NCBI GenBank assembly: GCA_903920005.1
Contig: CAIXKI010000096.1
Span: 1 to 35,738, forward strand
Length of the DNA stretch: 35,738 nucleotides
Reading direction: 5' to 3'
DNA from: an uncultured delta proteobacterium
Lineage (GTDB): Bacteria > Bdellovibrionota_C > UBA2361 > OMII01
Part shown: positions 6,576 to 13,681 of the stretch, piece by piece
How the letters are laid out: each line of letters opens with the position of its first letter
Numbering within the stretch: the stretch's first letter is position 1
Position numbers and translations under genes: made by a program
The notes under the pieces: generated by a model
Told to the model about the DNA's origin: nothing
Seen by the model: the letters and a program-made list of their open reading frames with translations, nothing else
Databases searched by the model: none

Positions 6576-8246
6576 GTGGAGAACCGTAACGCGTCGACGA
6601 AGGGCTTGTTGGTTGTCATTCTTCTCGCGCTCCTTTTGAGTCTGCCGTGGGTTGATAGGGCCTTCTATTCGCGAGGAGAGCCGAGAGAGGCTCTCGTTGC
6701 CCAGGCGATGGTGTCCACAGGAAATTGGATCTCTCCACCCGCCTACGATGGAGCGGTACCGTCCAAGCCGCCATTTTCTCACTGGTTGATCTCGCTTGTA
6801 TCGCTTCCCCAAGGTGATGTGAATGAGGCAACTTCGCGGCTTCCGTCGGCCATCGCGTTCGTTGGTTTCTGCGCTTCCCTGTACGTCTTTCTGGCTCGTC
6901 GCTTGTCAGCGCAGGCCGCTCTGCTCGCACCTCTCATACTCTTTACATCCTCAGAGTGGTTTCGCTCGGCATCTACATGTCGCGTAGATACTATTTTGAG
7001 TGTGAGCCTCTCCGGAGCCCTTCTTGCGCTCTTCTCCTGGAGTGAACGGGGTAGGAAGGGGTTTCCTTGGCTAGCCGCGCTACTAATTGCGTTTTCAGCT
7101 CTCACGAAGGGGCCGGTGGGGGTCGTATTGCCGCTCGGTATTTACTCTCTGTACGAGCTCCTGGTTTGTGGAATCACCGCTTCTACCATAACGCGCATAG
7201 CGCTCCGCGCAATCCTCATCGCCATTCCGGTCGTCGTACTCGTCTCCGGATGGTACGTCGCGGGCTATCTTCAGCGCGGAGATGTATTCCTTGAAAAGGT
7301 GTGGTACGAAAATTTTGCTCGGTTCGCGAGTACTATGGAGGATGAGCCTCACAAGCATACCGTCTTCTATCTCATCGGCATGCTTCTCCTTGGGCTTCTC
7401 CCTTGGTCTCTAGCGTGGCTCTGGTTGCTCGTCCGTGACGTGAAAGGTTCCCTCGTAAAGTGTCGTTCGTGGCGCTCTGTATGGGCGAACGCGACCCCGC
7501 TTCAGAGGTTCTCATTTCTATCTGCCTCGTGCATCTTTCTATTCTTCTGCATCCCTTCAAGTAAGCGGAGTGTTTATCTGTTACCTGCCTATCCGTTCAT
7601 CGCGATCTTGGCCGCGGAGTCCGCGGAAGTGTGGGGACTGTCGTGTAAGAGGCTTTTAGCGGCACTTTCAAGGATTCTGGTAGTGTTTGCCGGCATAGTT
7701 GCGGTTGGCGCTGTAGTGGTTGTCGCGTTTCCTATAACTCCGGAACTCGCCCGTTTTCGCGAAGCTTTCGTCGCGGTGGTCACGACGCGTAAGGTAATGC
7801 TCGTGCTTGGTTTGGTTGTTGCGCTACGCGCATGGGGTAGGGATACCGTTCGCGAGCTTCAGCGGTCTCCGGTGAGTCAGCTCGGAATCTCTGTGTGGCT
7901 TACCGTAGTGATATGCAGCTTTCTCGTAGTGGACCCGCTTTGCTACCAGCTCTCTCCCAAGGGCTGGCTGTTACAACCGTCTGTGATGGACTCTCTTCAG
8001 TTAGGTAAACACGAGAAGTTGTACTCTTTCGGTTCTGAGCAGTATGGGATGAGCTTCTATCTCAAGACGCCCTTTTTTGGCGCAAGTCGAGGTATTCCTG
8101 TTGGGTCTCTTGTCTTTGTGGAGCAGCGAAATATCGAACGCCTTAAGAGCGAGATCGCGCCAAATGTCCGTGAGGTCGCTCGATTTACGTCGGGGCTAGA
8201 GCCGGAGAAAAAAGTTGTTGTAGTGGTAGAGATAGAGCCATCGTAG
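6576..8246 (+). CDS. ArnT/PMT-like family 39 glycosyltransferase, integral membrane
   Basis: This 556-residue membrane protein begins with a transmembrane helix followed by a first periplasmic loop holding the GT-C motif YSRGEPREALVAQAMVSTGNWISP and then KPPFSHWL. This is the classic pattern of PMT_2 enzymes such as ArnT, which move a sugar from a polyprenyl-phosphate donor to lipid A or another acceptor. About 11-12 hydrophobic segments follow to residue about 460, then a small C-terminal soluble domain. The first acidic residue of the motif is glutamate (E36) rather than aspartate. The start is GTG at 6576 with GAGG 11 bases before it. The acceptor is unknown, since no lipid A modification genes lie beside it. 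Confidence 0.85.
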   Translation: MENRNASTKGLLVVILLALLLSLPWVDRAFYSRGEPREALVAQAMVSTGNWISPPAYDGAVPSKPPFSHWLISLVSLPQGDVNEATSRLPSAIAFVGFCASLYVFLARRLSAQAALLAPLILFTSSEWFRSASTCRVDTILSVSLSGALLALFSWSERGRKGFPWLAALLIAFSALTKGPVGVVLPLGIYSLYELLVCGITASTITRIALRAILIAIPVVVLVSGWYVAGYLQRGDVFLEKVWYENFARFASTMEDEPHKHTVFYLIGMLLLGLLPWSLAWLWLLVRDVKGSLVKCRSWRSVWANATPLQRFSFLSASCIFLFFCIPSSKRSVYLLPAYPFIAILAAESAEVWGLSCKRLLAALSRILVVFAGIVAVGAVVVVAFPITPELARFREAFVAVVTTRKVMLVLGLVVALRAWGRDTVRELQRSPVSQLGISVWLTVVICSFLVVDPLCYQLSPKGWLLQPSVMDSLQLGKHEKLYSFGSEQYGMSFYLKTPFFGASRGIPVGSLVFVEQRNIERLKSEIAPNVREVARFTSGLEPEKKVVVVVEIEPS

Positions 8247-8301
8247 CTAGGCCCCCGGTCCTACAGGTGCGACTACCACGTGCAGTTTTGTTCGAGGGTC
8301 A

Positions 8302-8339
8302 GGTGCTCCGCTTTGGCCTACCGCGGAGACGTACGCACC
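8302..8339. terminator. Hairpin between convergent genes
   Basis: GGTGC (8302-8306) pairs with GCACC (8335-8339), and the adjacent CTCCGC (8306-8311) pairs with GCGGAG (8323-8328). The structure lies between the ends of the glycosyltransferase and photolyase-like genes, so it could act on either strand. It lacks a T-run, so terminator function is uncertain. Confidence 0.3.
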
Positions 8340-8349
8340 ATGGAGCCTA

Positions 8350-9618
8350 TTAGATGTAGTTGCAGAGGGGTGTATTCATTATCGGCACCACGCCGCTTAA
8401 CTCTTCTCTCTGTCCCCATCTTTTCTTAAATCTCTCCCACAACGTAAAGAAGCCCTTGTCGCAGAGGGGATAGAGCGTTGCGTCCCACGAGCGCTGAAGG
8501 AATGCTACCGACACTCGTGTTTGTGAGAGCGAGGCGATGAGCTCTCTGAGAGGTTTCGAAAGGGGGCCGATGTTTGGCGCGAGGATCTCAACGGCATCGA
8601 TGTCGTAGATGTCGTGCCAGTTCGTTACTTCGGCAAGCGATGTGGCTACGGATATCGCCATGTCACTTCGTACACCGGCGAGCCTAGCCCGGAAGTCTTG
8701 CGTCGCTTGTTGCAAGAAGACTCCTTTGAGGACGCTCTGTTCAGAGGCCTGTGGATCATAGATGCACACAGATTTGTATGGCTTCATATCAAGAATATTT
8801 TCAACGGAGAGATCGTCGATCGTCAGAATAAGGCCGGGATGTGTGGAATGTCGGAAGGGGGGAAGCGCAATGGCCTCGCCAGGCCTTCCCAGCGCCTCAT
8901 CTTCGATATGAAAGGGCGCGGCCGCGAGTTCGCTCTCTTTGGGGTTCCACCTTCCGTCGGAATACTTCGTGATGTTATCAGCTCGGGCAAGGTAGGTCTT
9001 TCCCTTCGTGTGAAGCCCAGCCACCCATCGCCATGACAACGTATTAGAGGCCGGATCGCCATCAAGGAGGTGGTGATACATGAAGGCCGCGCCAAGTTGC
9101 CACGGAATCCTAAGGGTAAAGATCCATATGCTCGCAAACCACATACGGACATGATTGTGGAGGTATCCGGTCGCGGTAAGTTCGTTCACCCACTCGTTGA
9201 AATACGGAAGATGGGTGTTGCCAGCGCGCGCGGCCTCATAGAGAGAGCTCCAGGTCTCGGAGGGTTCCACACGTGAGAGATGATTTAGTCGCTCCTCATA
9301 AGAACTCCAGAGCCCCGGAGTTCGATGCAGCGCTCCCTTCCAATATGTTCGCCACACAACTTCCTGGACGAATTTTTCAGCGACATCAAACGCATCGTTG
9401 GAGATGACGGCGGCGATGACCTCTTCTTCCGATATAAGTCTATGTCGTAGGTATGGCGAAAGCTGCGAAACGCCCATATTCCCGGGTCTCGCATAATTAC
9501 GAGCAGCGCTGTAGCGAGACACTTCCGGGATGAACTCTCTCAGCCGCGAGAGCGCGTGCGACCTGGTTCCGATCCACTCTTGTCGCGCCCCTTTTGCAGG
9601 CGCATCGCTTATCGACAT
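8350..9618 (-). CDS. Cryptochrome/photolyase-like FAD-binding protein with permuted domain order
   Basis: Residues about 35-225 match the helical FAD-binding domain of photolyases and cryptochromes: YSAARNYARPGNMGVSQLSPYLRHR, FVQEVVWRTYWKG, LPYFNEWVNELTATGYLHNHVRMWFAS, and HHLLDGDPASNTLSWRWVAG with its electron-transfer tryptophans. In normal photolyases an alpha/beta antenna domain comes first; here the protein begins directly with the FAD domain. Instead, an alpha/beta-looking region follows at residues about 262-400 (LILTIDDL, VCIYDP, AISVATSLAEV, DAVEILAPNIGP, VSVAFLQRSWDATLYP). This suggests a domain swap or circular permutation. It may be a light-dependent repair enzyme or light sensor. 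No clear Shine-Dalgarno sequence precedes the ATG. A 93-residue unknown protein overlaps its 5' end by 10 bases on the same strand. Confidence 0.8.
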   Translation of the reverse strand: MSISDAPAKGARQEWIGTRSHALSRLREFIPEVSRYSAARNYARPGNMGVSQLSPYLRHRLISEEEVIAAVISNDAFDVAEKFVQEVVWRTYWKGALHRTPGLWSSYEERLNHLSRVEPSETWSSLYEAARAGNTHLPYFNEWVNELTATGYLHNHVRMWFASIWIFTLRIPWQLGAAFMYHHLLDGDPASNTLSWRWVAGLHTKGKTYLARADNITKYSDGRWNPKESELAAAPFHIEDEALGRPGEAIALPPFRHSTHPGLILTIDDLSVENILDMKPYKSVCIYDPQASEQSVLKGVFLQQATQDFRARLAGVRSDMAISVATSLAEVTNWHDIYDIDAVEILAPNIGPLSKPLRELIASLSQTRVSVAFLQRSWDATLYPLCDKGFFTLWERFKKRWGQREELSGVVPIMNTPLCNYI

Positions 9619-9890
9619 AACCGAGAGTGTATCGGATTCCTACTTCTGATGTCAGGGACAATGCCGACAGCGTCGCACCACTTACAATAGATATTGATGA
9701 CGTTGTCCCGAATCGGTGAGTAGGGGAGGGTGAGATAGCCAGATGTCTTCGCTCTCTCAAAGATCTCACGCTCTCGCTTCGTAAGCCGGTGTCCAACCGT
9801 CACATCGCCGGAACGCGATTTGGTGGGGAGACCCTTGGTCAGTGCCTCAACATCATCTTTCGAAATGGGAGGAAGATACTCATCTTTCAT
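9609..9890 (-). CDS. Small protein of unknown function upstream of the photolyase-like gene
   Basis: This 93-residue frame looks like a real soluble protein: a proline-containing start (MKDEYLPPISKDDVEALTKGLP), a basic helix (RLTKREREIFERAKTSGYL), and a motif-like end NVINIYCKWCDAVGIVPDI. It overlaps the photolyase-like gene by 10 bases on the same strand, which suggests translational coupling and a shared role. An in-frame TTG at 9896 is another possible start; GAGG directly abuts the ATG, so the start is uncertain. The two cysteines sit as CKWC (CxxC), which could bind metal or be redox active. I do not recognise a family. Confidence 0.6.
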   Translation of the reverse strand: MKDEYLPPISKDDVEALTKGLPTKSRSGDVTVGHRLTKREREIFERAKTSGYLTLPYSPIRDNVINIYCKWCDAVGIVPDIRSRNPIHSRLCR

Positions 9891-10241
9891 CCTCAAGAGA
9901 GTATCAGATTTAGCCCGGAAAGGGGGAACATGGGGGTAACAGTTTGTTTGATGTTATCTTTACCCATCATCGTAACTGCATACGGGAGGAATCTCTCCGC
10001 TCTGATCGCCTGCTGTTTATCTAAAGCCCTGGGGGGATCCCCTGTCAAAAATGCTCGCGATGGGGCCTTGTTTATCCCCCTGTTAGCGGAATGTAACTAT
10101 GGTCATGGACCTCCCAATCTTGGGGAATACCCCTGTACCTTTTCGTTGTTATGGAATTGTTACACCTCTGAAACACTCCTGAGAGATGCCCCCTCCATAA
10201 AACTTTTAGTTTCTTAACTACTTCGTTTTTGGAGGTTGTAT
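9891..10241. other. 351-base promoter region of the small exported protein
   Basis: No gene is supported. It contains GGGTAA (9934-9939) with TTACCC (9960-9965), nested with TAACA (9937-9941) and TGTTA (9952-9956), and a GGGGATCCCC palindrome near 10033-10042. A plus-strand ORF of 95 codons beginning at 9930 is open here but has no protein-like composition. The 3' end carries GGAGG at 10231-10235 for the next gene. The inverted repeats could be operator sites. Confidence 0.4.
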
Positions 10242-10796
10242 ATGAAGAGTGTTAGTTCGAAATTAGCATTGGCAGTGGTTTCAGTATTCGGATTTACGGT
10301 AGCCGCGCATGGCCAATGGGCGGGGGGGGGCGCCATTTCGGCTACGCCCACCCCATCCGCAAAGGATGAGCAGGTGCGAGCGATAGTGTCAGCTGTTAGC
10401 GCAATTGGTACCGCGGGCTATAATTCAAGCGCTGTCGATGTGAAGCAGCAAGGTGTAGAGCTCGTGGCTCTTGGCAAGGGAGACCGTTTTACGTTGAGTA
10501 AAGACGGTAAGGTGCAAATATCCGAGAAGATAGTGCAGTTTAACTTCGTACTCCCACAAAAATCTGGTGAGCATACCACGCTCCAGGATCTCTGCTTGGG
10601 ACGGCTTGAGGCCCTTCAGCAGATGGGCTCTGGAAAACAGAGCTTAGAGCTTACTTTTACGGGACGCCGATATGGGGTGGGTAACTATATCGTGTCAAAG
10701 ATACTTGGATGCGCGGATGTGCCTAAGGCCGCCATTAGGTTGCCGAAGCCAACGCCGACACCTAAGCCGGTGACAACGCCGGCTCCGAAGAAGTAA
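10242..10796 (+). CDS. Small exported protein with proline/threonine-rich tails
   Basis: The start is the ATG at 10242, seven bases after a strong GGAGG (10231-10235). The 184-residue product begins with a signal peptide: MKSVSSK, a hydrophobic stretch, then a likely cleavage at AAHG-QW. A glycine-rich patch and TPTPSA linker lead into a domain of about 120 residues with alternating strands (GVELVALGKGDRFTLSKDGKVQISEKIVQFNFVLP), and the C-terminus is PTPTPKPVTTPAPKK. The proline-threonine ends resemble surface or periplasmic linkers that lie against the cell wall. The core has two cysteines (in LQDLCLG and KILGCAD), which could form a disulfide. No family was recognised. A strong hairpin follows the stop. 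Confidence 0.7.
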   Translation: MKSVSSKLALAVVSVFGFTVAAHGQWAGGGAISATPTPSAKDEQVRAIVSAVSAIGTAGYNSSAVDVKQQGVELVALGKGDRFTLSKDGKVQISEKIVQFNFVLPQKSGEHTTLQDLCLGRLEALQQMGSGKQSLELTFTGRRYGVGNYIVSKILGCADVPKAAIRLPKPTPTPKPVTTPAPKK

Positions 10797-10810
10797 ACGA
10801 TCTGCTTCTA

Positions 10811-10847
10811 CATCCCCCGGGCGGCTCCCTTGAGCCGCCCGGGGATG
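10811..10847 (+). terminator. Very stable G+C hairpin after the exported-protein gene
   Basis: GGGCGGCTC (10819-10827) pairs with GAGCCGCCC (10832-10840) around a CCTT loop. The stem continues through CATCCCC and GGGGATG (10811-10817 with 10841-10847) past one bulged C, giving about 16 base pairs. It begins 14 bases after the stop codon. There is no T-run, so it may be a Rho-dependent or stabilising 3' structure rather than a classical terminator. Confidence 0.6.
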
Positions 10848-10958
10848 GTGCAGTAGCGTTACCTGGGTGCCGTAATAACTTGGAATAATAGAAAGAAAAG
10901 GTAACGACCCCCTCAGATGACGACCCTCCCTCTATTTCACGTCACGCGAGCTAGCTGC

Positions 10959-10987
10959 CCTGTCATACCGTTCACGACAGGTTTTTT
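10959..10987 (+). terminator. Intrinsic terminator directly upstream of the response regulator
   Basis: CCTGTC (10959-10964) pairs with GACAGG (10976-10981), followed at once by TTTTTT (10982-10987). It lies only 15 bases before the regulator's ATG, between the upstream exported-protein region and the regulator. It would end any read-through from upstream, or act as an attenuator in the leader if the promoter lies before it. A 7-bp inverted repeat, CGTTACC (10857-10863) with GGTAACG (10900-10906), sits further upstream. Confidence 0.6.
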
Positions 10988-11001
10988 CTTGTAAGGGTTG
11001 T

Positions 11002-11715
11002 ATGAGCAGATCCGTTCTTATCGTCGATGATGACTCCAACGTCCGCGCCCTTCTTGCGCTTCATTTTTCAGAGCAGGGATATAAGGTAACCGAAGCTGCC
11101 GATGGCGATCGTGGTCTGACGCTCGCTCTCTCGGGAAGTCATGATCTTGTGCTCCTCGATGTATCTCTCCCTGGGAAAGATGGTCTTGCTATCTGTCGTG
11201 AGGTTCGTTCACAGGGAGTTGATGTTCCCATCATGATGCTCACGAATCGTGGCGATGAGATCGACAAAGTTCTTGGGCTTGAGCTTGGAGCTGATGATTA
11301 CGTCGCCAAACCTTTCAGTATTCGCGAGGTATTAGCGCGGGCGAAAGCTCTTCTGCGAAGAACCTCCGATAGCCTCGCCCCAGTTGTGCAGCAGCTTCAG
11401 TTCGGCGACCTCGTCATTGACGCGGCATCGCGTGAGGTTACGCTTTCCGCAGTGGCGGTGTCACTGACCTCTACCGAATTCGATCTTCTCTTTTTCATGG
11501 TACGAAACGCCGGCCGCGCTTTTTCGCGTGAGCAGCTTTTAGCTTCTGTTTGGGGGTATACCTCTTCGTCCTATGAGCACACCGTGAACGTTACGATAAA
11601 CCGATTGCGCACTAAGATTGAGCGCCACCCGGCGAGTCCTGAATTTATTCAGACGGTGTGGGGTGTGGGGTATAAGTTCGTAGGTAGCTCTCATGGTATG
11701 CGACACGCCGCGTAA
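11002..11715 (+). CDS. OmpR/PhoB-family response regulator
   Basis: The 237-residue protein has a receiver domain (residues about 4-118) with the acidic pair D10 and D11, phosphoacceptor D53 in LLDVSLPG, T81 and K103 in AKPF. A winged helix-turn-helix domain of the OmpR type follows (about 130-230), including LTSTEFDLLFFMVRNAGRAFSREQLL, VNVTINRLRTKIE and IQTVWGVGYKF. It should bind DNA as a dimer when phosphorylated. A GTAAGGG sequence precedes the ATG. The kinase gene overlaps its 3' end by 23 bases in another frame, so they form a two-component pair with coupled translation. The target genes are not visible; the exported protein upstream is one possibility. Confidence 0.93.
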   Translation: MSRSVLIVDDDSNVRALLALHFSEQGYKVTEAADGDRGLTLALSGSHDLVLLDVSLPGKDGLAICREVRSQGVDVPIMMLTNRGDEIDKVLGLELGADDYVAKPFSIREVLARAKALLRRTSDSLAPVVQQLQFGDLVIDAASREVTLSAVAVSLTSTEFDLLFFMVRNAGRAFSREQLLASVWGYTSSSYEHTVNVTINRLRTKIERHPASPEFIQTVWGVGYKFVGSSHGMRHAA

Positions 11716-13090
11716 CTTGTTTGCGAAGCTGCGCGAGTGGAAGGCTTCTCTTCCCGTCGCAAAATTTGCCCGTTGTCTCCGGGTCTGTTTTCCTACCTCC
11801 GTATTTTTAGGCGGGATGGTTCTTATCGCGGCGTTAATCGGAATTCAAACGTGGAGCGCCTCGGTTCTGACTGAAAAAGCATTGCATACGACCGAATCAA
11901 CGATATACCGGAATGTGGCGCGAGGCTTGGCGGAGAAGTTGCGAATATTTAGTGAGAAGGCGCCTCGGGAGGTGTTGAGCCAACGGATTGAGGAGCTCTC
12001 AACGGTGAATCCTGGCGTGCGTATATATCTTGTTAATTCGAGAGGAATTATCACAATGAGCCCTAAAGCGTACGGGCGCACGGTGATGCCGTTTATTAAT
12101 CTCACCCCCGTTAAAAAAGCTCTCGCGGCCACGTCAGAAGAGGAGGTTGAGTATGGAGATGATCCCCAATCTCCAGACAGGAAAGTTCCGTTTTCTGTGG
12201 TAACTCTTCGACTCGCCGGAGATCCTTATTACCTCTATGTGGTGACGGCTGATACGGAATTTGGGTCCTCTTTTATGCGCGAGGCGGGAAAGAGCCTGGC
12301 ATTAACCACGTTCGTGCTCGCGCTTAGTTCTACCGCGATAGTAGTTTCGATAATCGGGTTCATATTCTATCGCCGACTTAAAACAGTATCCTCCTCTATT
12401 GCCGTTCTCTCTCACGATCTTCGAGGGCCGCTTACATCGATACAGGGATACCTAGAGACCGTTATGCGCAAGGGCGACAAACTTGATTCCAAGGAGTCCG
12501 CTCAGTTTATAAAGGTGGCGCTGCGTAGTACGAAATCTGCGGCCTCGATGTTGAACGATCTCCACCATCTCTCAAAGATCGAAGCTGCTGGTGATGAAGT
12601 GGTGATTGAGCCTCTCTCTATAGGGGATCTAATCATGGATTCGGTGATGGCCGTTAAACTTCAAAGTGACGAAAAGGGAATAGCGCTCTCGGTGCATGCT
12701 CCTCCCTGTACGCCGCTTGTTCAGGGAAATCTCGAGCTCTTAGAACGCCTGGTAAGAAATCTCCTCGATAACGCGATACGATATACTCCGCATGGAGGTC
12801 GTATCGATATCTCTCTTAATAATGTGCCTGACAAGGTTAGGGTTACTATTTTGGACAATGGTCCCGGCATTCCGACCTCGGAGCTCAATCGAGTTACTAA
12901 TCGTTTTGTGAGAGGCGCTAAGGTTAGCTCAAAGATTCAGGGTTCGGGGATTGGGCTCTCCGTAGCCGCTGAGGTTGCCCGGCTGCATGGCGGACAACTT
13001 CGAATTCTCAGCAGAGAAGGGGAAGGTACCGTCGTTCTCTTTGAGTTGTTCAAGGATGCTTCATCCTTGAAAGGAAGAAAGGCGGCTTAG
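11693..13090 (+). CDS. Sensor histidine kinase, partner of the upstream regulator
   Basis: The 465-residue kinase has a first membrane helix at about residues 35-57, a periplasmic sensor domain of about 145 residues, a second helix at about 202-226, and then the kinase core. Phosphoacceptor H241 sits in LSHDLRGPLTSI. The ATPase domain has N-box N356 and N360 (RNLLDNAIRYTP), the DNGPGIP G1 box near 388, and the GSGIGLS G2 box near 417. Only about 14 residues separate the second helix from H241, so there is no HAMP or PAS signal-relay domain. The periplasmic part looks Cache-like by its NPGVRIYLVNSRGII strand pair, but this is tentative. It overlaps the regulator gene by 23 bases. Confidence 0.92.
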   Translation: MVCDTPRNLFAKLREWKASLPVAKFARCLRVCFPTSVFLGGMVLIAALIGIQTWSASVLTEKALHTTESTIYRNVARGLAEKLRIFSEKAPREVLSQRIEELSTVNPGVRIYLVNSRGIITMSPKAYGRTVMPFINLTPVKKALAATSEEEVEYGDDPQSPDRKVPFSVVTLRLAGDPYYLYVVTADTEFGSSFMREAGKSLALTTFVLALSSTAIVVSIIGFIFYRRLKTVSSSIAVLSHDLRGPLTSIQGYLETVMRKGDKLDSKESAQFIKVALRSTKSAASMLNDLHHLSKIEAAGDEVVIEPLSIGDLIMDSVMAVKLQSDEKGIALSVHAPPCTPLVQGNLELLERLVRNLLDNAIRYTPHGGRIDISLNNVPDKVRVTILDNGPGIPTSELNRVTNRFVRGAKVSSKIQGSGIGLSVAAEVARLHGGQLRILSREGEGTVVLFELFKDASSLKGRKAA

Positions 13091-13159
13091 TTAGGTCTAC
13101 GTGAAATGAGCTTTTGGTCTACCGGCTCTTCTTGGAACGAGGTTCCCGGGCTTCAAACG

Positions 13160-13197
13160 CGAAGAGGACCTGCGCATCGCTGCGGAGGTCCTCTTCG
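13160..13197. terminator. Hairpin between convergent histidine kinase and rpsN genes
   Basis: CGAAGAGGACCT (13160-13171) pairs perfectly with AGGTCCTCTTCG (13186-13197), a 12-bp stem around a 14-base loop. It sits between the kinase stop (13090) and the rpsN stop (13224), so it could end transcription from both sides. The flanks are not T-rich. Confidence 0.6.
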
Positions 13198-13223
13198 TCT
13201 CGCCCCCAATGACGGGGAGGATG

Positions 13224-13529
13224 TTACCAGCTGGACTTTGTAAGGCCAGGGATAAGTCCCTTGTGAGCCATCTCACGGAAGGTGATACGGCTGATCATGA
13301 ACTTTCTGTATACACCGCGTGAACGACCGGTGAGTTGGCAACGATTACGGATGCGCTCCTTGGCTCCATTTCGTGGCAACGATTGAAGCTTCATACGAGC
13401 CTTGTAGCGATCCTCCTCGGAGAGCTTAGGATCAATAGCCTTAGCACGAAGCTCAGCACGGATTGGAGTCTGATGCTTAGCCATCTTGATGCGCTTGTTG
13501 TTGCGGAGTACTGAGCTTTTCTTTGCCAT
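13224..13529 (-). CDS. rpsN: 30S ribosomal protein S14, zinc-free long form
   Basis: The 101-residue protein is the long S14 form: [19 protein letters not shown], then [54 protein letters not shown] and the terminal [16 protein letters not shown]14 binds 16S rRNA in the head of the 30S subunit. It has only one cysteine in the region where zinc-binding S14 has paired CxxC motifs, so it is the C-minus type. Such genes normally sit in the spc ribosomal operon or, as extra copies, under Zur control; this one stands alone. A near-consensus promoter and two leader hairpins lie just upstream. Confidence 0.95.
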   Translation of the reverse strand: MAKKSSVLRNNKRIKMAKHQTPIRAELRAKAIDPKLSEEDRYKARMKLQSLPRNGAKERIRNRCQLTGRSRGVYRKFMISRITFREMAHKGLIPGLTKSSW

Positions 13530-13555
13530 ACTAACTGTCTTTACTTACTACTACT

Positions 13556-13615
13556 GCCCACCCCACGAGAGTGGGCGAGACTTAAAATCTATGCTCTGGG
13601 ACACACGAAGGTGTG
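13556..13615 (-). promoter_or_regulatory. rpsN leader hairpins
   Basis: On the plus-strand numbering, CCCAC (13562-13566) pairs with GTGGG (13571-13575) around a GAGA loop, with an outer alternative GCCCAC (13556-13561) to GTGGGC (13571-13576). A second hairpin, CACAC-GAAG-GTGTG, lies at 13602-13615. Both fall in the transcribed leader between the promoter and the rpsN start. Ribosomal protein genes are often regulated by their own product binding such leaders; that role is inference here. Confidence 0.4.
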
Positions 13616-13633
13616 AACTCTAGGAGCTGGCGA

Positions 13634-13661
13634 ATAATATCACAACTTTACGGAGTGTCTA
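13634..13661 (-). promoter_or_regulatory. Sigma70-like promoter of rpsN
   Basis: Reading the minus strand, TAGACA (13661-13656) and TATTAT (13639-13634) are separated by 16 bases. Each matches the -35 and -10 consensus at five of six positions. Transcription would start near 13627, giving a leader of about 98 bases before the rpsN ATG. Confidence 0.55.
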
Positions 13662-13681
13662 TAGTAGCTAACCGCCTGATT

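Noticed and set aside
7589-7783. Minus-strand 64-codon frame inside the glycosyltransferase gene and other antisense frames of 60-120 codons
   Set aside because: They are shadows of well-supported genes on the other strand with no conserved motif or ribosome-binding site.
9930-10217. Plus-strand 95-codon ORF starting at ATG 9930 with AAGGGGG before it
   Set aside because: The composition looks random, with scattered Cys and no domain or helix pattern, and it ends just before a gene with its own strong Shine-Dalgarno. Without conservation data it is more likely spacer.
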